Below, one piece after another: positions 57,297-64,000 of a stretch of DNA of 64,000 nt; the stretch's first letter is position 1, and each line of letters opens with the position of its first letter. The stretch is from JAGVSR01 sp963786675 (GTDB lineage Bacteria > Pseudomonadota > Alphaproteobacteria > Rhizobiales > Hyphomicrobiaceae). A model generated the notes under the pieces. The model ran no database searches and was not told the DNA's origin. It worked only from the letters and a program-made list of their open reading frames with translations. The position numbers and the translations under genes are program-made. The stretch covers positions 124,001-188,000 of the forward strand of contig CAWAZY010000005.1 of the NCBI GenBank assembly GCA_963786675.1. The letters are read 5' to 3'.

Positions 57297-58058
57297 GTGG
57301 CAAAACTGTTATCCGAACGGGTCGTTATCGTTACCGGTGCGACCGGAGGAATTGGTACGGCGGTGGCGTTACAGTGCGCTGCAGCGGGCGCCAAACTCCT
57401 GCTGACGGGCCGGCGCCAGTCCGACGGTGACGCCCTCGTGGATCGCATAGTCAACGCCGGAGCCCAGGCGCACTTCGTCAGCGTGGATCTGACCGCTCAA
57501 GGGGCGGCGGAACAGATCGTTCAGATGGCTGTGGACCGGTTCGGCCGGCTGGATGTGCTCGTCAACAATGCTGGAATTCTCCGCACCGGTACGGCGCTGA
57601 CCTGCACCGACGAAGATTGGGACGCCGTGATCGCAACCAATGTCACGGCGGTCTTTCGCGCTTCGCGGGCCGCAGTCCGGCAGATGCACGCCCACGGAAC
57701 TGGCGGCGCCATCGTCAATATCGCCTCCGACTGGGGGCTGGTGGGCGCGCGTGACGCGCTTGCCTACGCGGCGAGCAAAGGTGCGGTCATTCAGATGACG
57801 CGCAGCATGGCGCTCGATCACGCGGCGGCGGGCATCCGGGTCAACGCGGTATGTCCCGGCGACACGGATACCGCCATGCTGGGCGCGGGCGTCGCGGATC
57901 GTGCGGCGCATATCGAGGTGCTGGGTGCTGCCTTGCCCCTCGGCCGGATCGTCGCCCCCGATGATGTCGCCCACGCCGTCGTATTTCTCGCCTCGGATGC
58001 GGCCCGTTCGATCACTGGCGTGGCCCTGCCCGTCGATGCCGGCAACACCGCGCAATAG
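57297..58058 (+). CDS. Short-chain dehydrogenase/reductase (SDR)
   Basis: The 253 residues show the classical SDR plan: TGATGGIG at 13-20, DVLVNNAGILRTG, Ser144 in VNIASDWGLVG, Tyr157 and Lys161 in YAASK, then VCPGDTDT and the C-terminal FLASDAARSITGVALPVDAG. Arg39-Arg40 after the second strand favours NADP(H). The start is GTG at 57297 with AGGGGAG eight bases upstream. The substrate is unknown; it stands alone. Confidence 0.92.
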   Translation: MAKLLSERVVIVTGATGGIGTAVALQCAAAGAKLLLTGRRQSDGDALVDRIVNAGAQAHFVSVDLTAQGAAEQIVQMAVDRFGRLDVLVNNAGILRTGTALTCTDEDWDAVIATNVTAVFRASRAAVRQMHAHGTGGAIVNIASDWGLVGARDALAYAASKGAVIQMTRSMALDHAAAGIRVNAVCPGDTDTAMLGAGVADRAAHIEVLGAALPLGRIVAPDDVAHAVVFLASDAARSITGVALPVDAGNTAQ

Positions 58059-58231
58059 CCAGGCGCCACGACGCGGTTCAGTGTCACGCCCGGGCGCGCC
58101 AGCATTTTTCCTGTTCCACGTCAGCAATTATCCCTCATCCGTTTGATCAACCGCAAGAAACCGCTACCATCCGCGCCGCTGTCCGCTATGGACAGAATCA
58201 AGCCTGCAGCCGCAGGCGATGCGGAGGTCCC

Positions 58232-59092
58232 ATGGCGCAGAAGTCACAATGGCCCGAGGTCAACCGGATCACGCTCGACGATCTCAACGAAGTCATCGTC
58301 GCGGGCATCAACGATTTCCGGCAAGCCCCAATCTTCGGTCTGGTCTTTGGCGGGCTCTATGCGCTGGGCGGCCTCCTGCTCATCTGGCTTCTCTGGGTGA
58401 TGGGTTTGCCCTATCTGGCCTATCCGCTGGCCATGGGCTTTGCGTTGATCGCGCCTTTCGCGGCCGGCGGCTTCTACGCCGTGTCCGACATTCTGGAACG
58501 CGGCGAAAAACCCACCTGGAAAAGCGTGCTCGCCGGCCTGAGGCGCGGCATCAACCGCGACCTGCGGTGGATGGCACTCATCACCGGCTTCGCGCTGGTG
58601 CTTTGGATGGACATCGCGGCGTTCCTGACTTTCGCGTTCGGCGGCGTCAACAGCTTCGAAGCCAACAGTTTCGACAAGCTCTTCACGACACCCTCGGGCA
58701 TCACATTTCTCATTCTGGGCAACGTCGCCGGTGCCCTCATCGCGTTCGGCGTCTTTTCCATTTCGGCCGTGTCCTTCCCCATGCTCTACGACCGCGACGT
58801 CGATTTTGTCACCGCCATGGTGACCAGCGTGCGGCTGGTGGAAAAGAACCCGCTCTCCATGCTCGCGTGGTGCGTCTTCATCGGCATTGCGATGGGGCTG
58901 TCGATCTTGTCGGCATTTCTCGGTCTCATCGTCCTGCTGCCCATCATCGGGCATGCGACCTGGCACCTCTACCGCAGGGCCGTTGCCCCGGCCGCTGCGG
59001 AAACCCGTGAACCCGCCGCGCTGCCCGAGCCGAAACCCGATCCCTCCGGCACCGATCCCACCGGCAGCGGCCTCAGCACGACGCAGGCGTGA
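58232..59092 (+). CDS. DUF2189 integral membrane protein
   Basis: The 286 residues have about six membrane helices and the DUF2189 pattern: LNEVIVAGINDFRQAPIFGL, YPLAMGFALIAPFAAGGFYA, SDILERGEKPTWKSVLAG, FPMLYDRDVDFVTAMVTSVR. The C-terminal tail is Pro/Ala-rich and probably cytoplasmic. It is sometimes annotated as a cytochrome-c-oxidase-associated protein, but the function is unproven. A perfect terminator follows. Confidence 0.88.
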   Translation: MAQKSQWPEVNRITLDDLNEVIVAGINDFRQAPIFGLVFGGLYALGGLLLIWLLWVMGLPYLAYPLAMGFALIAPFAAGGFYAVSDILERGEKPTWKSVLAGLRRGINRDLRWMALITGFALVLWMDIAAFLTFAFGGVNSFEANSFDKLFTTPSGITFLILGNVAGALIAFGVFSISAVSFPMLYDRDVDFVTAMVTSVRLVEKNPLSMLAWCVFIGIAMGLSILSAFLGLIVLLPIIGHATWHLYRRAVAPAAAETREPAALPEPKPDPSGTDPTGSGLSTTQA

Positions 59093-59129
59093 AGTCTACA
59101 CGCGGTCCGCGGGGCCGATGATAAACAAA

Positions 59130-59157
59130 CCGCCCCGGATCTCGCGATCCGGGGCGG
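59130..59157 (+). terminator. Terminator between DUF2189 and Tyr/Arg-rich gene 2
   Basis: CCGCCCCGGAT at 59130-59140 pairs perfectly with ATCCGGGGCGG at 59147-59157. The plus side continues CTTCG and the minus side TTTGTTTA, so it may serve both convergent genes. Confidence 0.85.
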
Positions 59158-59185
59158 CTTCGTGTCAACCAACTGCCGTCAGCCG

Positions 59186-59491
59186 TTAGTGATAGCGGCG
59201 ATACTTGCGATACTTGCGATAGTGGCGGTGCTTGTAGCGCGGACCGACGTAGATGTTCACGCCAGGGCCATAGTAGCCGCGATAGCGCTTGCCGCCGTGG
59301 CACCAGCGGTCGCCATACCGGTAGTGGCAATGCCGGTAACGGCGGTAGTGCACCGTCTCGATGCCGTTCGTCGCCGCCGGCTGGACAGCCGCCGCCGTGG
59401 CTGCACCCAAGGGCGCGGCCGAGGCCGGAGCGGCCATGCCGAGTGCCAGCAATGCCGCACCCGCAATCATTCCAAGTGTCAGTCTCCGCAT
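59186..59491 (-). CDS. Secreted Tyr/His/Arg-rich protein 2
   Basis: The 101 residues begin with a signal peptide (LGMIAGAALLALGMAAPASA). The mature protein has VHYRRYRHCHYRYGDRWCHG, two Cys that could pair, and a basic end KHRHYRKYRKYRRYH. The C-terminal coding region contains short tandem repeats (ACTTGCGAT-type in the DNA). I start at ATG 59489-59491, 35 codons inside the maximal reading, because the signal peptide begins there. It shares its plan with the gene at 56806 but not close sequence. Confidence 0.72.
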   Translation of the reverse strand: MRRLTLGMIAGAALLALGMAAPASAAPLGAATAAAVQPAATNGIETVHYRRYRHCHYRYGDRWCHGGKRYRGYYGPGVNIYVGPRYKHRHYRKYRKYRRYH

Positions 59492-60615
59492 AATGTCGTC
59501 CTTCCTCACTTTTAGGGTCTTGCTGTGCCTTCCCAGGCGCAAGCCTTGCGATCCGATGGGCTTGGGGGTGAAGTATGGGGGCTGGAAGCGACACATCCAA
59601 GGCCGTTTGCTGAACAGAAAGTCAGATTGGCCAAAAAATGCTTCCTTGGTTTACGATTTTTGCGGCCACGCGCCCGTTTTCGCGCGGGTCCACCCGTGGA
59701 CCGGAAAAATTCCCGGCATCGTCATGGTCCAGACATATGTGCCGCATGCTGCACGCGCGAACCGCGCCCTCATCCGTGAGCACGTGCACACCGCGATGTT
59801 GACTTCACGCGTGACGATCGCGCGGCACGCTGCTGTCATGGGCGCGTGCCTTTCGCCGCCCGGTGCGGGTGTCGCGTTGCGCGCGCGTTTGTGAGCCCCG
59901 ACACCTCCGCGCGCGCCAGCCGCACCAGCGCCTTCAACTCGCGCACCAGACGCAGCACCTTGTTCGGATGCCGCTTGCGGCGCTGGGCGGTGAGCGTGCG
60001 GGCGAGATCGCGCGCCTGCAGCACCTGCGCCGCGTGAAGCCGCCGCTGCGCACGCCGGATTTTCTTCGGCACGGCGGCGGCCGCATCGCCCGGTGTCTCC
60101 GTGCGTATCGTGGTTCTACAAGTCGAACGATGGGTGATTTTCGGCAAGGGGACGGGACCTCCGGCGTGGACCCTCGGGCTGGCGCGTGACGCGCGGCTCC
60201 CAGAGGGGTGCGGGGCGGCGCGAGCGCCGCGGGGTGGAAAGAGGAAGCGGCGTTCGGGCCGCCCCGCGCAGGACTTGTCGCGGCATACGCATGGCGTTTC
60301 AGCGGATTCCCCGCGACCCAGACTTCACCGGCGGGTCGCGCTGGAAGCGCGCAAATGAAATGGGCGTGCCGGCAGGGGCTCTCTTGGCTGCGTGCTTCCA
60401 GCGCCGTTTTTGCTGGCGCGCCTCCGGCACGACGGCGAGCCCCCGGGAGAGCGGATGCGTCTCCGCCGTCCCGGCCTGCCTCCCGCCCCGCACCGTCAAG
60501 ACGCCTCTTAAGCGACGCCCCCTCGTCCGTGGGACAGGATGGGGGAAGTGTAGGCGCGCGCCGTGGGGGTGGGGATAAGTGGGGTGATGGGCACCGCCCG
60601 GGCCTCCCCACCAAA
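59492..60615. other. Gene-poor GC-rich region
   Basis: I find no confident gene here. Many long open frames occur on both strands, as expected from very high GC, and none shows a recognised domain. The only candidate with some coding character is the basic reading at 59836-60147. The stretch precedes dispersed repeats and the AT-rich patch. Confidence 0.5.
59836..60147 (-). CDS. Doubtful small basic protein
   Basis: The 103 residues are strongly basic, with a regular helical centre (RRAQRRLHAAQVLQARDLAR, NKVLRLVRELKALVRLARAE). No family is recognised, no clear ribosome site precedes it, and similar-length frames exist nearby by chance. I keep it only because the helical pattern is coherent. 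It could equally be non-coding. Confidence 0.25.
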   Translation of the reverse strand: MPKITHRSTCRTTIRTETPGDAAAAVPKKIRRAQRRLHAAQVLQARDLARTLTAQRRKRHPNKVLRLVRELKALVRLARAEVSGLTNARATRHPHRAAKGTRP

Positions 60616-60769
60616 CGTCATCCCGGCGTGCGAAGCGCAGCGGAGCCGGCCGGGACCCAGACAAGCCTCCGCCCGATGACTTTCGCAGCCGTTGAAACAG
60701 GTCTGGCCGCAGACGCGATGGCCGTCACGCAGCCCGTTGACTGGGTCCCGGCCTTCGCCGGGATGACGA
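60616..60769. repeat. Dispersed intergenic palindromic repeat, two inverted arms
   Basis: The left arm (60616-60660) reads CGTCATCCCGGC, later GCCGGGACCCAG. The right arm (60741-60769) reads CTGGGTCCCGGCCTTCGCCG followed by GGATGACGA, the inverse complement. This TCATCCCGGC/GCCGGGATGA type is a common dispersed intergenic element in alphaproteobacteria. A third partial copy (TGTCATCCCG) begins at 60807. It marks the left side of the AT-rich patch. Confidence 0.75.
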
Positions 60770-61011
60770 CAGAGAGAGTAGCGCCGTCCGCGCCTCACCC
60801 TCAAATGTCATCCCGTCCATGCGGAGCATGGTGACTAATCCGAGGCACAGAAAAATCGGCTTGCGGCTTCAATTACTTATGCGACAGATCGCAGTCCCGA
60901 TTCGAATCCTCAACGTTGCAATGCATCTCCAGGGTGGAAACTAATGTCCATTTGTGGTCAAAATATTCCGTGGATCCCGAATTACTCAATTTTTATTCAG
61001 AAGAAATACAT

Positions 61012-61782
61012 ATGAAACAGAGACATATTGCTCTCCTTGCTCTCCTTGCTCTTTCGCTGTGCGCTGCTGGATGTTCAAGCGCTGCGGTTGAATTGCTACC
61101 AACGGCTGACCAAGAGTTTTTAGTGCGGGATGGTATGCCGACGCTTGTTTCAAAGAAGCAGCACATGGTGATGCTCAGACCGAACTATCGAAAGATAGAC
61201 GGGAATGGTCGCCCCGCCTTCACAGTAGTTGTTCTAAATCGGGGGGCAAATCCGGAAACGTTGTTAGAAAAAAATCTGACAGCGTCCCAAATGATCAAAG
61301 GTACCCGTTATACACTTCGCATCCACAGATTCGACGAACTAGTTTCTGAGGAGCAAGCAGAACAAAAAAGAAGAGTGATCGTGGCTGCGCTATCTGGTGC
61401 AGCAAGAGCAATGTCTGCGGCCAATGCAGGATACGTGCAGACAACAGGCCAAGTAAATGCCTATGGATCTTATGGTTCTGCCTATGGCACCTATTCGTCT
61501 ACTACCTATGATCCAATGCGGGCCCAACTAGCTCAGCAGGTCGCTCAAGCTCAAACTCAATCAGAATTTTCGAGTCTCCAGCAAGTGGGTGAGCAGAATC
61601 TTCAAATGCTAGAGGGAACAATCCTGAAAGATCACACAGTCATGCCTGGAGAATGGTATGGCGGTACGATTGTTCTTGATCCTCTCCATTCAGCGAGCTC
61701 GAACGGAAAATCTTATTTCGATATTTCGATTATATACGGCGGCGAGCAGCATACTTTTTCAGTGGCTCATGTTGACGCTTAG
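61012..61782 (+). CDS. Novel lipoprotein in AT-rich patch
   Basis: The 256 residues start MKQRHIALLALLALSLCAAG, with the lipobox Cys in LCAAGC. A first domain (about 30-115) is beta-rich (HMVMLRPNYRKIDGNGRPAF, TVVVLNRGANPETLLEKNLT). A low-complexity Tyr/Gly/Ser and Gln/Ala middle (GSYGSAYGTYSSTTYDPMRA, QQVAQAQTQSEFSSLQQVGE) leads to a second beta-rich end (MPGEWYGGTIVLDP, YFDISIIYGGEQHTFSVAHV). No family is recognised. Its base composition is visibly more AT-rich than the core genes, suggesting transfer. ATG 61012 begins the signal peptide exactly. Confidence 0.7.
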   Translation: MKQRHIALLALLALSLCAAGCSSAAVELLPTADQEFLVRDGMPTLVSKKQHMVMLRPNYRKIDGNGRPAFTVVVLNRGANPETLLEKNLTASQMIKGTRYTLRIHRFDELVSEEQAEQKRRVIVAALSGAARAMSAANAGYVQTTGQVNAYGSYGSAYGTYSSTTYDPMRAQLAQQVAQAQTQSEFSSLQQVGEQNLQMLEGTILKDHTVMPGEWYGGTIVLDPLHSASSNGKSYFDISIIYGGEQHTFSVAHVDA

Positions 61783-61932
61783 ATGTGCTTTTGGAACTGA
61801 GTTGCGGTCGCGGTGACGTCACCGCGATCAACCGCACCGCCAAGTCGACCTACAAGCCCACGGGCCGTCGCCGTGCAGCCAATTCTCGAAAATGCCGAAT
61901 TTCAGCATTAAACCCGTTTGGCACATCAAATG

Positions 61933-63184
61933 TCACAGTAGTTCGACAAGAGGCTCATTCAACGAGCAATTTTTATTCCATAGCCGAGCGGTATGGCCTT
62001 GTTCTGTTACGAAAGGGTCGTGAATAATCAAGCTGTTTCTACCGCCTTTTCTCAGAACGTTTCCTCTCGCAGAATAAAATATACCAGCCACGTGCTTGTG
62101 CGTGGCGGATGAGAATATTTGATGAGCGAGCCCGGAAAGTGCGGTCCACTGATTGGTGCTCTCAATTTCCGTCAACTGCAAAAGTTCGCGATCTTCAAGG
62201 TCGCAAAAGTGCAACCAAATAATACCGGGACTGCTTCCGGAGAACTGAGAAGAAGCCTCCCGCAAAGCCGTCAGCGCCTTTTTCTGCAATAGAGATTTTC
62301 GCATGCTGCGAAGCGAGACGACAACGCCCCCTTCGGAATCACGTCTGAATGAGGCATAGCCTGCATCATCGCCGGCGATGTTTCTGAGCTGCGCCTCGGT
62401 TGGCCCATCAATTGCCAATAAATTGGAACATTCTACAGCGTCAAGTTCTCTTATTGTAAATGAGCAACCCAAAAGTTCTCCGCTATCCTCAGTCGATCCA
62501 ATCGAATTGGTAACAGTTTTGGCAATTGTTTCAATTTCTGTGCTGCAAGTTGGAAGGCGAGAGTTCGAAACCGATCTCAATTTGTAGCAGTATCTGCAAG
62601 TCTGGAATTTTCGCGAAAATGGCTTTGACCAAGTTAGTAGCCTCACCTCGCCGTATGGCTGCTCCGGTATCGCCTGCGATTGTCTTGCATTCTAATTCGA
62701 TGCGCTGCGGCCCCTTCCAAGCTGTTAGGTCGTAGCGCTCTGTGCCATCTAGGTCGGAGAATGAAACGTCCCAGCCTTCTTTGGAAAGATACGTCGCGGC
62801 TCTGAATTCATGAGCTAGTTGTCTGGCGTCACCATCTAGCGATAATGCCTTTATCAATTGTCCTCGTAGTTTGCGTCGGCCTGGTGTTGAAATGTGTCGA
62901 TGAATTTCATTGGCTTGGGCTATGAATGCTAGGGACAAATAATGATTACGTGATGCACCATTGGCGGCGTTAGGTTGAGACACTCGACGGCCATATAACG
63001 AACCAATGCCTAGTGGAATATCAAGTTTATCTACGGCGTTTCTACCCAATGGCGGATTGGCTAATGCAAATTTTCGAATCTTTCTTAGTCTTCGCTGAAG
63101 TTCATCTTGTCCAACAATCGTGGCAAAATAGCTTAGCTCAATCGGAATCCGGGGTGAGCTTATAGATGTGCATAATTTAGCCAT
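61933..63184 (-). CDS. Predicted PD-(D/E)XK nuclease-fold protein, +1 frameshift near 62553
   Basis: Two frames join at SPSNLQ/STEIETIAKTVTNSI by dropping one base, giving about 416 residues from ATG 63182-63184 (445 from 63271). The middle has the nuclease pattern: a helix Glu in LAHEFRAATYLSKEGWDVSF, Asp in RYDLTAWKG, then E-x-K in IELECKT (plus 62684-62692). These fit the catalytic triad of restriction-endonuclease-like folds. The C-terminal part (LREASSQFSGSSPGIIWLHF, HVAGIFYSARG) is a separate domain I cannot name. It is AT-rich and probably acquired. Nuclease activity is inferred from the motif only. Confidence 0.6.
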
Positions 63185-63382
63185 ATGGGACCGGGCCTTT
63201 GGCTGGCATTTAAAGGCACAGAGTAGCGTTTTTATTTGTGGGCTTTGGGGCTTTGTCCTTAGAATTGACATCGCATGCTGCGCTTGATGGCAGAATAATG
63301 TTGATGAGTGGCGAACGTCGAGTGCTTTATCGCGTCTCTCTGTTGCAAGAATTTCAATTGTTATCTTGTTGCATGCTCACCC

Positions 63383-64000
63383 CTACCTCCCCATCTCCCA
63401 TACCTCTTCCCGCACGCGGATGTCCGCGAGGATGCGGTCGAGGAGCAGGCAGGTGCGCTTGAAGAGGTCGGAGCCGCGGCGGTAGTCGGCGGGGGCGTAG
63501 AAATCCACCCGGCCGGCGCGGAATAACTCCTCGCACGTTTTCGATGACGCCTCCGGGTTGTGAACCGCGAGCGCGTGTCCGCCCGACTTCTTCATCAGCG
63601 CCATGGACGGCACGTCCGTCTCGCCGTCGCCGAAGTAGATCATGTTCGCCCACGGGATCGGCCGCTCGTCCTCGGGCATGTGGCCGTTGATGCTCTCGTT
63701 CAGATCCTCCAGCCCCTTGTTGATGCGGAACAGGTACTGGGTCTTGGCCGTGTCGGTGATGACGCGCTTGGGAAACGGCGTCTCGTAGGGCTCGAACCAG
63801 TATTCGCTGGCGAACACGTTGTGGAAGTGCGGGTAGATCGCCGTGCCCTCGATGATCTCGGTGAGACCCGCGGAAATGAGGTAGTGGCGCAGCTCGATGC
63901 CGGGCGTTTCCGCGCGCAACGCGACGTAGGCCGCGATCTCGTCGAACCACTCCCGCACGCCGGCGTACAGCTCCACCGCCGCGCCTTGCGCGACGAGGGC
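63383..64000 (-). CDS. HAD-like hydrolase, 5' part outside window
   Basis: The visible 205 codons run off the right edge in an open frame; a Met at 63974-63976 is internal. YLISAGLTEIIEGTAIYPHF resembles HAD motif II (Ser) and IYFGDGETDVPSMALMKKSG is motif IV (GDGxxD). HALAVHNP follows, as in phosphoserine-phosphatase-like HAD enzymes. The nucleophile DxDx motif must lie in the missing N-terminus. Substrate unknown. Confidence 0.8.
   Translation of the reverse strand, partial: ALVAQGAAVELYAGVREWFDEIAAYVALRAETPGIELRHYLISAGLTEIIEGTAIYPHFHNVFASEYWFEPYETPFPKRVITDTAKTQYLFRINKGLEDLNESINGHMPEDERPIPWANMIYFGDGETDVPSMALMKKSGGHALAVHNPEASSKTCEELFRAGRVDFYAPADYRRGSDLFKRTCLLLDRILADIRVREEVWEMGR

Noticed and set aside
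60148..60860. Several open frames of 60-200 codons on both strands
   Set aside because: They lack ribosome sites and domains, overlap each other, and include the dispersed palindromic repeat.
60895..60920. tRNA-like T-loop (GATTCGAATCC)
   Set aside because: The flanking bases do not form a T-stem, acceptor stem or anticodon arm.
61785..62027. 80-residue frame after the lipoprotein
   Set aside because: It overlaps the end of the nuclease-like gene and changes composition midway; at most it contains a gene remnant.

Overview
The window is GC-rich and reads as a chromosomal segment of an alphaproteobacterium, most likely of the Hyphomicrobiales (Rhizobiales). The evidence is gene content: split proton-translocating transhydrogenase subunits next to an aa3-type oxidase subunit IV peptide, an intracellular PHB depolymerase, paired DUF465 proteins, the DUF4170/acyltransferase/waaA/lpxK/DUF2093 lipid A block, the carboxynorspermidine route to spermidine, and a PqqA precursor peptide. 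PqqA hints at a methylotroph-like or alcohol/sugar-oxidising relative, but the genus cannot be fixed from sequence alone.

Layout. 0-5 kb: a secreted phosphodiester-glycosidase-like protein (cut by the left edge) under a clear TPP riboswitch, a TetR regulator, a phospholipase-C-like protein with a DUF4332 tail, and PhaZ. 5-12 kb: a MoxR / DUF58 / DUF4159 / large membrane protein operon. 12-18 kb: DUF1285, DUF411, an ABC1 kinase, catalase, orphan pqqA with its own terminator, and two tandem secreted paralogues. 18-22 kb: cytochrome oxidase subunit IV and pntAA-pntAB-pntB. 22-31 kb: a metallopeptidase-like protein, membrane proteins, an alpha/beta hydrolase lacking its serine, rpsU, purE-purK, carboxynorspermidine synthase, a Ca2+/H+ antiporter and a lipase-like protein. 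31-38 kb: thiG-thiE, purD, a three-gene MacB-like exporter and cytochrome c. 38-47 kb: xseA, DUF2093, lpxK, a fused acyltransferase-KdtA, a tyrosine phosphatase, an MsbA-like exporter and DUF4170. 47-54 kb: acyl-CoA synthetase, a Spy-like protein, two DUF465 genes, a DNA exonuclease-ligase pair and nspC. 54-59 kb: small envelope proteins, GNAT, SRPBCC, SDR and DUF2189. 59.5-63.4 kb: a gene-poor stretch with dispersed repeats, then a visibly more AT-rich accessory patch with a novel lipoprotein and a predicted PD-(D/E)XK protein. The right edge cuts a HAD-like hydrolase.

A striking technical feature is that at least ten otherwise intact genes are each broken by one net +1 base. Restoring that base gives the normal family length where the family is known. 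This looks like insertion-type long-read consensus error rather than gene decay, and it should temper any claim of pseudogenes. Two apparent point lesions, a lost catalytic serine and a stop at codon 3, should be read with the same caution.

The strongest candidates for new biology are the TPP riboswitch that controls a secreted glycosidase-like protein, the self-contained orphan pqqA, the DUF374-KdtA fusion, the tandem secreted Cys-protein pair, the repeat array upstream of nspC, and the PD-(D/E)XK protein in the AT-rich patch. I did not find a convincing complete, undescribed multi-gene system.
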